Assembly (NCBI GenBank): GCA_038198775.1
Contig: JBBPZV010000017.1
Coordinates: forward strand, 124,001 to 188,000
Direction: 5' to 3'
Origin: JACCYJ01 sp038198775
Lineage (GTDB): Bacteria > Actinomycetota > Actinomycetes > Propionibacteriales > Nocardioidaceae
Length of the DNA: 64,000 nucleotides
This document shows, in pieces, positions 6,106 through 14,735 of this stretch (its first letter is position 1; each line of letters starts with the position of its first letter). Made by a program: the position numbers and the translations under genes. The notes beneath the pieces are model-generated. The model had not been told where the DNA came from. It did not search any database and was given only the letters and a program-made list of their open reading frames with translations.

Positions 6106-8652
6106 CTAATCCGTTGTCACCGCTCGCAGTACGTCGAGCCGGGCCGCCCGCCGCGCCGGCAGTACCGCGGCGAGGACACCCACCACCGCGGCGAGCAGGA
6201 CGAACAGCGCCAACCGCCCGGCGGGGATGGAGAGCACCTCGATGCCCTGACCGGCCACCGCCCGCTGGAGTACGACCCCGAAGACGACGCCCATGACGAC
6301 ACCGAGCACCGCGCCGAGCACCGCGATCGCGATCGACTCCAGCCGCACCATCGTGCGCAGCTGTCGCCGGCTCATCCCCACGGCTCGCAGCAGCCCGACC
6401 TCGCGGGTGCGTTCGATGACCGACAGCGCCAGGGTGTTGACGATCCCCAGCACGGCGATGACGACGGCAAGCCCCAGCAGGGCGTAGATGAGGTACAGCG
6501 CCTGGTCCACCCCTTTACGCTGCTCGGCCTTGAACTGGTCCTGGTCCTTTAGCGTGACCGTCGGCAGTGGCCGCACGACCTGGTTGATCGCGTCGTAGAC
6601 CGCCGCCGGGGAAGCCACCGGGTCGCGCAGGACGTAGACGTAGGAGTCCGCGGGGCGCACCTTGGCCCGGTCGAAGACGCTGATCGGGACGAGGTAGTCG
6701 CCGAGGGCGGGGCTGCTCTGGTACGTCGCGGCAACCCGGAGCCGCTGGACACCCGCCGGGAACTCGACCCGCACGGTGTCACCGACCCCCACCCCGAGCT
6801 CGTCGGCTCGCGTGCTGGACAACGCGAGCCGCTCCCCCTGCAGGTCGCCGAGCGAGCCACTGCTGGGCCTCAGGTCCAGCATGCGCAAGAACGCGGCCGG
6901 ATCCGTGGCCGCGAGGAATCCGTCCTTCCCGGCGACCTTGGCCGAGGTGTAGCGAAACGGCGCCACGGCGGCGACACCGTCGATCGAGGTGATCTGCTTC
7001 GCCACGGTCGGGGAGAACGGCGCTCCGATCGCGTTGGACACGACATAGTCGGCGACCAGTGTCTGGTCGATCGTGTGGTCGATGCTGGCGTTAACCGAGG
7101 CGCCGAGCACGGACATCGTCGCCACCAGGGCGAGCCCGATCATCAGCGCCGACGCCGTCGCCGCGGTGCGCCGCGGGTTGCGCCTCGCGTTCTGTGACGC
7201 CAGCCGGCCGACGGCGCCGTACGGCCGGTAGAGCCACCCCATCACGGCGAGCACCGGGCGACCGAGCACCGGACTGAGCAGCGCGACCCCCACCAGCACC
7301 GCGAAGATCCCGGCCCCGACGACGGCCGCGCCGCGTCCGCCGCTGCCGGCGAGCCCGGCGGCCATCAGCGCCGCTCCGAGCGCCGCCAACAAGGCGCCGA
7401 GGATGCCGCGGCGCCTGATCGACGACTCCGGGAGGGCCACGTCGTCACGCAGCGCAGCGATCGGAGCGATGCGGCTGGCCCGTCTGGCCGGCAGGTACGC
7501 CGCCACCACGGTGACGACGAGGCCGACGGCGTACGCGACCACCGCGGTGCGCGGCACGAACACCAGTGCCGTGCTCGACAGGTCGATGCCGAACAACCCG
7601 AGCAGCGCGCGCAGCCCGACCGCCAGCGCGAACCCGAGCCCGAGCCCGATCGTGGACCCGACGAAGCCGACGGCAAGCGCCTCGGCCAGCACCGACCGGG
7701 TCACCTGGCGCCGCCCGGCGCCGAGAGCGCGCAGCAGCGCCAGCTCGCGGCTGCGCTGGGCCACCAGGATCGAGAAGGTGTTGACGATGAGGAACGACCC
7801 GACCACCAAGGCGATGAACGCGAAGACGAGCAGGAAGATGTTGATGAACTGCAGCGCCTGGCCGATGGCGTCCTGGTTCTGCTTCGCGACCGCGTCACCG
7901 GTGCGCGCCACCAGCCCGCTGGGAAGCAGGGCTGCCACCTGGTCGCGCAGCTGGGTCTGGCTGACACCGTCGGTGGCGGTGACCCAGATGTCGGTGTAGA
8001 CGTCGCGGCCGTCGTAGAACAACCGCTGCAAGGTGGCGGTGTCGAAGACGGTGGCCGACTGCCCGCCGAGAGAGCCCTGCCCAAGCCTGGCGATGCCGAC
8101 CATGGTGGCCGCTAGCCGAGGCTGCGCACCGATCGACACCAGCGGCACGGTGTCGCCGACGGAGTAGCCGGCCCGCTCGGCTGTGCCCTGGTCGAGCGCG
8201 ACCTGGTCCGGTCCGCTGGGTGGGTCGCCGGCGACGATCGTCAGCGCCGGTTCACCGGTGATGGCTGGCGCGTCGTTGTAGTTGACCGCGAACGACGGCG
8301 GGCCGTTGCCACCGACCGCCTTGCCGTCCTTGTCCACGACGAAGACGTTGCCGACGGTGAGGTTGCCGTCCACCCTGGCGGCCCCTGGTGCTCCCATCAG
8401 CCTGGTCGCCAACGCGGCAGGAATCGTACGAGTGTCACCACCACCGCTCGGGTCGGCCGCGTCTCCGGCGCCCCGCACCTGCACGACGACGTCCCCGGTG
8501 GTGCCCTTGACGAGCCCGTCGAAGCTGCGACCGAGCGTGTCGGTGAAGACGAACGACCCGGCGACGAACGACACCCCGAGCACGATCGCGAAGGCGCTCA
8601 TCACCAGCCGGAGCTTGCGCGCGACCAGGTTGCGCCAGGTTGCCCGCCACAC
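6106..8652 (-). CDS. ABC transporter permease, FtsX/MacB type with two permease repeats
   Basis: The 848-residue protein starts with GTG and has an N-terminal transmembrane helix (LVMSAFAIVLGVSFVAGSFVF), a large extracellular MacB-like periplasmic-core domain, and an FtsX domain around residues 265-400 containing RSRELALLRALGAGRRQV. A second helix, extracellular domain and FtsX domain follow, ending with RTREVGLLRAVGMSRRQLR and a C-terminal helix. The duplicated layout is typical of actinobacterial exporters of lipids, peptides or drugs. It lies two bases after its ATPase partner at 8655-9428. Export is inferred from the family and the substrate is unknown. Confidence 0.93.
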   Translation of the reverse strand: MWRATWRNLVARKLRLVMSAFAIVLGVSFVAGSFVFTDTLGRSFDGLVKGTTGDVVVQVRGAGDAADPSGGGDTRTIPAALATRLMGAPGAARVDGNLTVGNVFVVDKDGKAVGGNGPPSFAVNYNDAPAITGEPALTIVAGDPPSGPDQVALDQGTAERAGYSVGDTVPLVSIGAQPRLAATMVGIARLGQGSLGGQSATVFDTATLQRLFYDGRDVYTDIWVTATDGVSQTQLRDQVAALLPSGLVARTGDAVAKQNQDAIGQALQFINIFLLVFAFIALVVGSFLIVNTFSILVAQRSRELALLRALGAGRRQVTRSVLAEALAVGFVGSTIGLGLGFALAVGLRALLGLFGIDLSSTALVFVPRTAVVAYAVGLVVTVVAAYLPARRASRIAPIAALRDDVALPESSIRRRGILGALLAALGAALMAAGLAGSGGRGAAVVGAGIFAVLVGVALLSPVLGRPVLAVMGWLYRPYGAVGRLASQNARRNPRRTAATASALMIGLALVATMSVLGASVNASIDHTIDQTLVADYVVSNAIGAPFSPTVAKQITSIDGVAAVAPFRYTSAKVAGKDGFLAATDPAAFLRMLDLRPSSGSLGDLQGERLALSSTRADELGVGVGDTVRVEFPAGVQRLRVAATYQSSPALGDYLVPISVFDRAKVRPADSYVYVLRDPVASPAAVYDAINQVVRPLPTVTLKDQDQFKAEQRKGVDQALYLIYALLGLAVVIAVLGIVNTLALSVIERTREVGLLRAVGMSRRQLRTMVRLESIAIAVLGAVLGVVMGVVFGVVLQRAVAGQGIEVLSIPAGRLALFVLLAAVVGVLAAVLPARRAARLDVLRAVTTD

Positions 8653-8654
8653 GG

Positions 8655-9428
8655 TCAGCCGGTCCTGGGAACGGTGTGGTGGGGTCCCTGCAACCGCTTC
8701 ATCTGCTCGAGCACCCGGTCGGCGGTGGGCGCCAGCAGCTCGCCGACCACCCGGCCGTCGACGAGCAGAACCACCCGGTCGGTGTACGCCGCCGCCAAGG
8801 GGTCGTGGGTGACCATCACGATCGTCTGGTCGAACTCGTCGGCGCTGCGGCGCAAGAACCCCAACACGTCCGCGCTGGCCTGGCTGTCGAGGTTGCCGGT
8901 CGGCTCGTCGGCGAAAACGATCTCCGGGCGGCTCACCAGCGCCCTGGCGCAGGCCACCCGTTGCTGCTGCCCTCCGGACATCTCGTTGGGCCGGTGAGAC
9001 AGGCGGTCGCGCAGGTCGACGGTGTCGATGACGGTGTCGAACCAGTCCGGCTCGGGCTTGCGGCCGGCGATAGCCAGCGGCAGGGCGATGTTCTCCTCCG
9101 CACTCAGCGTTGGGACCAGGTTGTACGCCTGGAACACAAAGCCGATGCGGTCCCGCCGCAGGGCGGTCAGACCCTTGTCACCGAGCCCGCTCAGGCTGGT
9201 GTCGCCGACGTACACCTCACCGGAGCTCGGGCTGTCCAGCGCCGCCAGGCAGTGCATGAGCGTGGACTTGCCCGACCCGGAAGGTCCCATCACCGCGGTG
9301 AACTGCCCGGAGCAGAAGTCGATCGACACCTCGTCCAGCGCCCGGACGGCGGCCGCGCCGCTGCCGTAGACCTTGGACAGCTGCTCGGCCCGCGCCGCGA
9401 CTCGTGGAGCGACCGTGGTGTCTGACAT
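8655..9428 (-). CDS. ABC transporter ATP-binding protein (MacB/LolD type)
   Basis: This 257-residue nucleotide-binding subunit shows Walker A MGPSGSGKSTLMHCLA near residue 47, a Q-loop (FVFQAYNLVPTLSAEENI), the signature EMSGGQQQRVACARAL, Walker B IVFADEPTGNLDS and the switch His in VMVTHD. The SADEFDQTIVMVTHDP region and overall length match the LolD/MacB exporter subgroup. The permease gene follows by two bases, so the two are co-transcribed. It is divergent from nfo, with 111 bases between starts. Confidence 0.95.
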   Translation of the reverse strand: MSDTTVAPRVAARAEQLSKVYGSGAAAVRALDEVSIDFCSGQFTAVMGPSGSGKSTLMHCLAALDSPSSGEVYVGDTSLSGLGDKGLTALRRDRIGFVFQAYNLVPTLSAEENIALPLAIAGRKPEPDWFDTVIDTVDLRDRLSHRPNEMSGGQQQRVACARALVSRPEIVFADEPTGNLDSQASADVLGFLRRSADEFDQTIVMVTHDPLAAAYTDRVVLLVDGRVVGELLAPTADRVLEQMKRLQGPHHTVPRTG

Positions 9429-9539
9429 CTCGCCGAGCTCCCTCGCTTCGATCGTGAGTCACGCTAGCGGCGCCTCGTCACGTACTGGCAACGGTTTTGT
9501 GCGACGCCGGTGTCGGGTGTCCCTTCTAGGGTGGGGGCC

Positions 9540-10346
9540 ATGGTCAAGCGCTCCAAGCCGCCCCCGATCGGCGCGCACGTCGACCAGGTGGACCCGCTGG
9601 CGCAGGCTGCGGCGCGCGGTGCCGACCTCGCGCAGTTCTTCCTCGGCGACCCGCAGGGCTGGAAGGGGCCGAAGATCGCGTACGCAGGCGGTGCCGAGGC
9701 GCTGCGTACCACGGCGGACTCCGCGGGAGTCGGGCTCTACGTCCACGCTCCGTACGTCATCAACGTCGCCACGACCAACAACCGGATCCGCATTCCCAGC
9801 CGCAAGCTGCTGCAGCAGCAGATGGACGCCGCGGCGACCATCGGCGCCCGCGGGCTGATCGTGCACGGCGGTCATGTGTCCAAGGACGAAGACCCGGGGC
9901 AGGGTTTCGACAACTGGCGCAAGTGCGTCCAGCGGCTGGATGCCAAGGTGCCGCTGCTGATCGAGAACACCGCCGGCGGCAGCAACGCGATGGCGCGCCG
10001 GCTGGACCGCATCGCCCGGTTGTGGACAGCGGTCACCGACGCCGAGGGAGGCGGCGAGGTGGGGTTCGTCCTCGACACCTGTCACGCCCATGCCGGAGGC
10101 ATCCCGCTGGGTGCTGTGGTGGCCGAGGTCCGTGCGATCACGGGTCGGATCGACCTGCTGCACGTCAACGACAGCCGGGACGCCTTCGACTCCGGCGCGG
10201 ACCGCCACACCAACCTCGGCTCGGGACGGATCGCCGAGTCGGACCTGATCGCGGTTGCGCGCGCTGCGCAGGCGCCGGTCGTCGTCGAGACGCCCGGTGA
10301 CGGCCAGGCCGACGACATCGCCTGGCTGCGGGCCAACCTCGGCTAG
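9540..10346 (+). CDS. nfo: deoxyribonuclease IV (AP endonuclease, Nfo family)
   Basis: This base-excision repair enzyme cuts at abasic sites. It has 268 residues in an AP-endonuclease-2 TIM barrel. Likely metal-ligand motifs are visible in order: VHAPYVINVA, IVHGGHVS, LIENTAGG, LDTCHAHAGG, LHVNDSRDAFDSGADRH and VVVETPG. The ATG at 9540 was chosen because it precedes the conserved KPPPIGAHVD opening; an upstream in-frame ATG adds only ten unconserved residues. Its stop overlaps the end of the convergent Erm-like gene by four bases. Confidence 0.9.
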   Translation: MVKRSKPPPIGAHVDQVDPLAQAAARGADLAQFFLGDPQGWKGPKIAYAGGAEALRTTADSAGVGLYVHAPYVINVATTNNRIRIPSRKLLQQQMDAAATIGARGLIVHGGHVSKDEDPGQGFDNWRKCVQRLDAKVPLLIENTAGGSNAMARRLDRIARLWTAVTDAEGGGEVGFVLDTCHAHAGGIPLGAVVAEVRAITGRIDLLHVNDSRDAFDSGADRHTNLGSGRIAESDLIAVARAAQAPVVVETPGDGQADDIAWLRANLG

Positions 10347-10870
10347 CGACGGCCACGCCGCAGCACCAAGACTGCCGAGCCCCGTGGCGGCGAGGGCACG
10401 AATGCCGACCGGGGCAGCCGCAGCCCAGTGCTCGCCTGCCAACCGCTGCGCCCGTCGTACCGCTCGACGCTCCGGCGTACGACCGCCGGCTGCAGCACCA
10501 GGTCGGCGGCGTACATCCACCGGTTCCGGAGCAGGCGGCGCAGCAGCTGCGCGGTGAGCGCGTACGGCGGGTTGCTCACGACCCGAAACGGCCGGGTGGG
10601 AAGCCGCCAGCGCAGCAGGTCGGTGCTCACCAGCTGCACGCCGGCGTCGGCGGCGAAGCGCTGCCGCAACCGCTCCGAGCGGGCCGGGTGCAGCTCGACC
10701 GCGATCACGCGCGCGCCGGCCGCTCGCAGCGCCACGGTGACAGCACCGGTGCCGGCGCCGAGGTCCACGACCAGCTCAGCTGGACGGACCTGCGCCGCGA
10801 CGACGACCCGCTCGGCCCACTCGGGCTGGAGGCGGTGCCAACCCCACCGGCGGGCCGGTCCCGCGGGCAC
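10343..10870 (-). CDS. Erm/KsgA-family rRNA adenine N6-methyltransferase
   Basis: The 175-residue product starts at GTG; an in-frame stop lies immediately upstream, so the start is firm. It has the opening RRWGWHRLQPEWAERVV, the SAM motif VVDLGAGTGAVTVAL, an acidic motif II (VIAVELHP) and the N6-adenine catalytic motif SNPPY. WGWHRL is typical of actinobacterial Erm-like proteins that methylate 23S rRNA near A2058 and reduce macrolide binding. It is shorter than classical Erm (about 250-380 residues) and lacks the extended C-terminal domain. Activity and resistance are inferred only. It lies next to an ABC exporter and divergent from the FemX-like gene. Confidence 0.8.
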   Translation of the reverse strand: MPAGPARRWGWHRLQPEWAERVVVAAQVRPAELVVDLGAGTGAVTVALRAAGARVIAVELHPARSERLRQRFAADAGVQLVSTDLLRWRLPTRPFRVVSNPPYALTAQLLRRLLRNRWMYAADLVLQPAVVRRSVERYDGRSGWQASTGLRLPRSAFVPSPPRGSAVLVLRRGRR

Positions 10871-11012
10871 GACGCGCCATCACGAACGCTGCCATGTGAG
10901 CGCACGTTAGATGGCGCAACACCGCGGTCGCAACGCGATTTCGCACCGTCCGGCTCCGACCCGGCCCGTACGAGCGAGCCGCCGCCGGGCCGTGCTTGCC
11001 ATGGCGGAGTGG

Positions 11013-11071
11013 TACTCCCAACAGGGTGCATGCCATTGCCAGTGTCGCTATCCCAGGTGAACCTGGGATAG
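11013..11071 (-). repeat. dispersed intergenic repeat, copy B (inverted relative to A)
   Basis: The 24-base palindrome is intact at 11048-11071, with arms CTATCCCAGGT and ACCTGGGATAG around GA. On the minus strand a shortened version of the second module follows, with ACTGGCAATGG and GTTGGGAGTA in place of the 53-base form. It occupies the gap between the divergent Erm-like and FemX-like genes and so could affect either promoter. Confidence 0.75.
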
Positions 11072-11099
11072 CTCCTCGACTCCGGTAGCCTCGCCGGTT

Positions 11100-12224
11100 G
11101 TGAGCGCAGCCGGTGGCGCCGTGCGCACGATAAGCGCCGACGAGCACCTGGCGTACCTGCGGTCGCTCCCGTCCGCCAGCTTCCTGCAGACGCCGGCATG
11201 GGCGAGGGTCAAGGCAGACTGGGACGCCGAGTCGGTCGGGTTCTTCGCCGGGCCCATCATGGTCGGGGCGGGCCTCGTGCTCTATCGGCGGTTGCCCCGG
11301 CTGCGCCGCTACCTGGCGTACCTGCCCGAGGGACCGGTGCTCGACTGGTCCCGCGACGACCTGGCCGAGCTGCTGGGCGGCCTGGCGACCCACCTCGGGC
11401 AGCGACGGGCGTTCGCCATCCGGCTCGGAGCACCCGTCGTGGCACGGCGGTGGCGGGCGGCCACCGTCAAGCAGGCGCTGGCTGACCCCGCGCTGCGCCG
11501 CCTGAGCGACGTGCCGGCCGACGAGTCGGTCGACGCCGGTGCCCGCGTCATGGCGGTGCTCGAGCAGCAGGGCTGGCGGCGGCCGTCGGTCGACGGCGCC
11601 GGCTTCGGCCTGGGCCAGCCGCGCTACAACTTCTGGCTGCCGCTCGCCGGGCGGAGCGAGGACGACGTGTTCGCCGGCCTGAACCAGCAGTGGCGGCGCA
11701 ACATCCGGCGCGCCGAGAAGGCCGGCGTCAAGACCCGGGTGGGTGGGCGGGAGGACCTCGCGGACTTCCACGCCCTCTACCTCGAGACCGCCCGTCGCGA
11801 CGGCTTCACGCCCCGGCCGCTGGCGTACTTCGAGGCGATGTACGAGGCCTTGAACGCCGAGGAGACGGACCGGCTCCGGTTGTACCTCGCCACCCACGAC
11901 GGTGACCTGGTGGCGGCCACAACGATGGTCCGTGTCGGCGACCACGCGTGGTACTCGTACGGTGCCTCCACGACCGCCAAGCGCGAGGTCCGTGGCTCCA
12001 ACGCCATCCAGTGGCAGATGATCCGTGACGCCATGTCCGCCGGCGCCGCCGTCTACGACCTGCGCGGGATCACCGACACGCTTGCCGAGGACGACCCGCA
12101 CGTCGGACTGCTGCAGTTCAAGGTCGGAACCGGCGGAGAAGCCGTCGAGTACGCAGGAGAGTGGGATCTGCCCGTCTCACCGCTGCTCTACCGCGGCTTC
12201 GACGCCTACCTGCGGCGGCGGTGA
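11100..12224 (+). CDS. femX: FemAB-family peptidoglycan interpeptide-bridge aminoacyltransferase
   Basis: Members of this family attach amino acids from aminoacyl-tRNA to lipid II to build the peptidoglycan cross-bridge. The 374-residue protein has the two GNAT-like halves. The first contains FLQTPAWARVKADWDAESVGF and the second NQQWRRNIRRAEKAGVKTRVG, followed by WYSYGASTTAKREVRGSNAI and the C-terminal DLRGITDTLAEDDPHVGL. The helical-arm region between the halves is short. It starts at GTG 29 bases after repeat B and is followed six bases later by the alanine-racemase-like gene. The symbol follows the Streptomyces orthologue by context; which amino acid it adds is not visible. Confidence 0.88.
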   Translation: MSAAGGAVRTISADEHLAYLRSLPSASFLQTPAWARVKADWDAESVGFFAGPIMVGAGLVLYRRLPRLRRYLAYLPEGPVLDWSRDDLAELLGGLATHLGQRRAFAIRLGAPVVARRWRAATVKQALADPALRRLSDVPADESVDAGARVMAVLEQQGWRRPSVDGAGFGLGQPRYNFWLPLAGRSEDDVFAGLNQQWRRNIRRAEKAGVKTRVGGREDLADFHALYLETARRDGFTPRPLAYFEAMYEALNAEETDRLRLYLATHDGDLVAATTMVRVGDHAWYSYGASTTAKREVRGSNAIQWQMIRDAMSAGAAVYDLRGITDTLAEDDPHVGLLQFKVGTGGEAVEYAGEWDLPVSPLLYRGFDAYLRRR

Positions 12225-12230
12225 ACGGCG

Positions 12231-13259
12231 GTGCCCCTCACGCTCCGCGTGGACGGTGAGCGGTGGCGCCAGCACCTGCAGGCGGTAGCACGGGACTATC
12301 CCCGGGTCGTCCCCGTGGTCAAGGGCAACGGGTACGGCCTCGGCACATCCCGACTGGCCCGGAGGTCGGGCTGGCTCGGCGCCGACACCGTGGCGGTCGG
12401 CACGTACGACGAGGTGCCCGACATGCTGTCGCGGTTCACCGGCGACGTGCTCGTGATGGAACCTTGGCGGCCGTTTCTGCAGGCGCCTGACGACCGTCGC
12501 GTGATCCACACACTGGGCCGCGTCGAGGACGTTCTCGAGTTGTCGCGGCAGCGCTCCCGAGCCCGGGTGGTCCTCGAGGGCGTGACCTCGATGACCCGCC
12601 ACGGGCTGACCGTGCAGGAGCTGCCGGCGGCGACGCGCGCCCTGGGGACGCTTCGGCTGGGCGGCCTCGCGCTGCACCTGCCGATGAGCGGCGACCGCTC
12701 GGGTGAGGCGGATCACTGGTGTGCGGTGCTCGAGGGCTCGCGACTCGGCACCACCACCGTCTACGTCTCGCACCTCGCCGAGGACGAGCTCACCGCTGTG
12801 GCGGGCCGCCACCCGCGGCTTCGGGTGCGGCCCCGGGTGGGTACCGCACTGTGGCTCGGGGACCGCAGCGCACTCCACCCGTGCGCCACCGTGCTCGATG
12901 TCCACGGTGTCCGGCGTGGCCAGCGGGTGGGGTACCGGCAGCGCCGGCTGCCCGGCAACGGGTGGTTGCTGGTGGTTGCCGGGGGCACCAGCCACGGCAT
13001 CGGGCTGGAGTCCCCGAGCGCCGGTACGACACTTCGGAGCCGGGCCATCCCACTCGCGCGGGGCGGACTCGACGCCGCCGGGTTCGCGTTGTCCCCGTTC
13101 TCCGTCGGCGGCCGGCAGCGCTGGTTCGCCGAGCCGCCACACATGCAGGTCTCGCTGCTCTTTTTGCCCCGACACGTGGACCCGCCGAGGGTGGGCGACG
13201 AGATTCCGGTCGACGTCCGCTACACCACCACGCGCTTCGACACCGTCGCCATCACCTGA
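12231..13259 (+). CDS. alanine racemase N-terminal-domain protein (PLP fold type III)
   Basis: The 342-residue protein starts with GTG and has the PLP-lysine motif VVKGNGYGLG at about residue 28, equivalent to AVKANAYGHG in alanine racemase. A TIM-barrel follows, with RVVLEGVTSMTRHG and PRVGTALWLGDRSAL, and a small beta domain (YRQRRLPGNGWLLVVAGGTSHGIG). The motifs are looser than in Alr, so D-alanine formation is not assured. Tight linkage to femX suggests a role in the peptide bridge or in supplying amino acids for lipid II. It converges on the GT87-like gene across a 22-bp tandem repeat. Confidence 0.82.
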   Translation: MPLTLRVDGERWRQHLQAVARDYPRVVPVVKGNGYGLGTSRLARRSGWLGADTVAVGTYDEVPDMLSRFTGDVLVMEPWRPFLQAPDDRRVIHTLGRVEDVLELSRQRSRARVVLEGVTSMTRHGLTVQELPAATRALGTLRLGGLALHLPMSGDRSGEADHWCAVLEGSRLGTTTVYVSHLAEDELTAVAGRHPRLRVRPRVGTALWLGDRSALHPCATVLDVHGVRRGQRVGYRQRRLPGNGWLLVVAGGTSHGIGLESPSAGTTLRSRAIPLARGGLDAAGFALSPFSVGGRQRWFAEPPHMQVSLLFLPRHVDPPRVGDEIPVDVRYTTTRFDTVAIT

Positions 13260-13267
13260 CCATCCGA

Positions 13268-13333
13268 TCCAAAATCACGGATGGTGGGGCCCAAACTCAC
13301 GGATGGTGGGGCCCAAACTCACGGATGGTCGGG
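13268..13333. repeat. 22-bp tandem repeat, three units
   Basis: Units lie at 13268-13289, 13290-13311 and 13312-13333. Their common core is CCAAACTCACGGATGGT followed by G-rich sequence; the first unit is imperfect (AAAATCACGG). The array starts eight bases after the alanine-racemase-like stop and encodes the last residues (GPTIREFGPHHP) of the convergent GT87-like protein. There are no spacers between units, so it is not a CRISPR. Confidence 0.9.
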
Positions 13334-14735
13334 CGGGGCGGGGGCGGGCGGGGTCGAGCCAGGGCTGCCGGATGTCGCGGACGACGGTGCCAGCCAGCCA
13401 CAGCTGTGCCGCGATGCGCACGCAGATCGCCCCGATGTAGACCTCGTCGACGCCGTTGCTGCCCCCGTTGGTGTAGCCACCGAGATGCCACCAGCTCGCG
13501 AGGAAGAAGATGATCTCGCCTGCCTGCCAGATCAGCAGGTCACGCCAGTACGGTCGGGCGAGCGCTGCGAAGCCCAGCAGCCACAAGGCGTGCTGCGGGG
13601 CATACTGCTTGTCGACCAGCACCACGGCCACGACGAGCAGCAGACCTAGCTGCGGCAGCCTCGGCGGGCGGCCTGCGGTGGTGGCGAACCAGACCAAGCC
13701 GATGACCAGCGCCGCGCCGCTGACGAACGCCAGCTGGTTGGTCAAGGTGGTGTCGAGGTGCAGCCCGAAGGCTCCGACCACCTGCCACAGCGAGCCGCTC
13801 GCGGCCGCGCTCGCGTACTGGTCAGCGAGGGCCAGCTCCGAACCGGGAGCCAGCAGCACACCGGGCAGCACCCAGGCCAACGCCAGCCAGCTCAGCAGCG
13901 CCGAGCCGAGGCACTGCCAGGCGTCCCGGCCGCGCCCCGCCCGCATCGCCAGCGCGGTGGTCGCGACGACCAGCAGGCCCGGATAGACACTGAACGCCGC
14001 ACCCACTCCGATCGCGGCTCCGGCCCGCCGCGGCCATCGCGCAGACCACGCCCACAGTGCGACCGCTACGCACCCGACCCCGACGAGGTCCCAGCCGATC
14101 GTGGCGGTGAGGGCGAGCACCGGAGCACCGGCAAACAGCGCCGCATCCCACGGCCGGTTCGGCTGCGCTCTCGTCAGCGCCAGCGCACTGACGAGGGCCG
14201 CGAGCAACAACATCACCGCGACCACGCCGACGTAGACGACCGCCTCGTGCTGCACCTGCGGGTCGGTCGCCACCTTGGCGACCGGTCGGTCGTTGAGAGC
14301 CGACGTGTCCGGCCAGCCGGTCAGCCCCTGGGCCACCAAGGTCCCGGCGTACGAGAGCACCGCCGTGGGCGGCGTCTGGGTGGGCTGGGGGTAGCGGCCT
14401 TCGTCGTCGGACAGCGGCGGCACCCGCTCCGCTCCGCCCCGGTCGGCGTAGGCGTGCGGCAGGTCGCTGTAGCACAGGTTGGCGAACTGCCGGGACTGCT
14501 CCCACCAGTCGCCCTGGGCGCAGGCGTTCTTCGTCGCGAGCCCGAGCGTGAACATCGCCGCGGTGACGAGCAGCACCACGGCCACCGGCGACAGCCAGCG
14601 GTGCGGACGCGCGTGCGCGCCGAACGTGCCGCCGATCGCGTCGCTGGCCGCGGCCGCCACCGGGTCCTCGAGCGTCGGATGTGCCCAGGCCACCCGTTGC
14701 GGAGACGGCGACGGCCTATGGGCCGCCACGGCCAC
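13275..14735 (-). CDS. GT87-like polytopic membrane glycosyltransferase
   Basis: The 486-residue protein has about ten to twelve hydrophobic segments, beginning VAVVLLVTAAMFTLGLATK. A long extracytoplasmic loop follows (ACAQGDWWEQSRQFANLCYSD), then segments such as GWDLVGVGCVAVALWAWSA and DKQYAPQHALWLLGFAAL. The arrangement fits polyprenyl-phosphate-dependent mannosyl/arabinosyl transferases of the GT87/GT-C type. The start overlaps the end of the upstream PBP gene by 20 bases, so translation is probably coupled. The last dozen codons are made of 22-bp repeat sequence, so the C-terminus may have been extended by the repeat. The substrate is unknown. Confidence 0.75.
   Translation of the reverse strand: MAVAAHRPSPSPQRVAWAHPTLEDPVAAAASDAIGGTFGAHARPHRWLSPVAVVLLVTAAMFTLGLATKNACAQGDWWEQSRQFANLCYSDLPHAYADRGGAERVPPLSDDEGRYPQPTQTPPTAVLSYAGTLVAQGLTGWPDTSALNDRPVAKVATDPQVQHEAVVYVGVVAVMLLLAALVSALALTRAQPNRPWDAALFAGAPVLALTATIGWDLVGVGCVAVALWAWSARWPRRAGAAIGVGAAFSVYPGLLVVATTALAMRAGRGRDAWQCLGSALLSWLALAWVLPGVLLAPGSELALADQYASAAASGSLWQVVGAFGLHLDTTLTNQLAFVSGAALVIGLVWFATTAGRPPRLPQLGLLLVVAVVLVDKQYAPQHALWLLGFAALARPYWRDLLIWQAGEIIFFLASWWHLGGYTNGGSNGVDEVYIGAICVRIAAQLWLAGTVVRDIRQPWLDPARPRPARPSVSLGPTIREFGPHHP

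Noticed and set aside
9429..9539. Regulatory element between the ABC exporter and nfo
   Set aside because: I looked for inverted repeats and promoter boxes and saw none clear enough to report.
10776..12101. A 441-codon minus-strand open frame covering the femX gene
   Set aside because: It has no recognisable domain, and the plus strand encodes a full FemAB-family protein with normal codon use.
13268..13333. CRISPR array
   Set aside because: The repeat units abut directly with no spacers, there are only three, and no cas gene is present.
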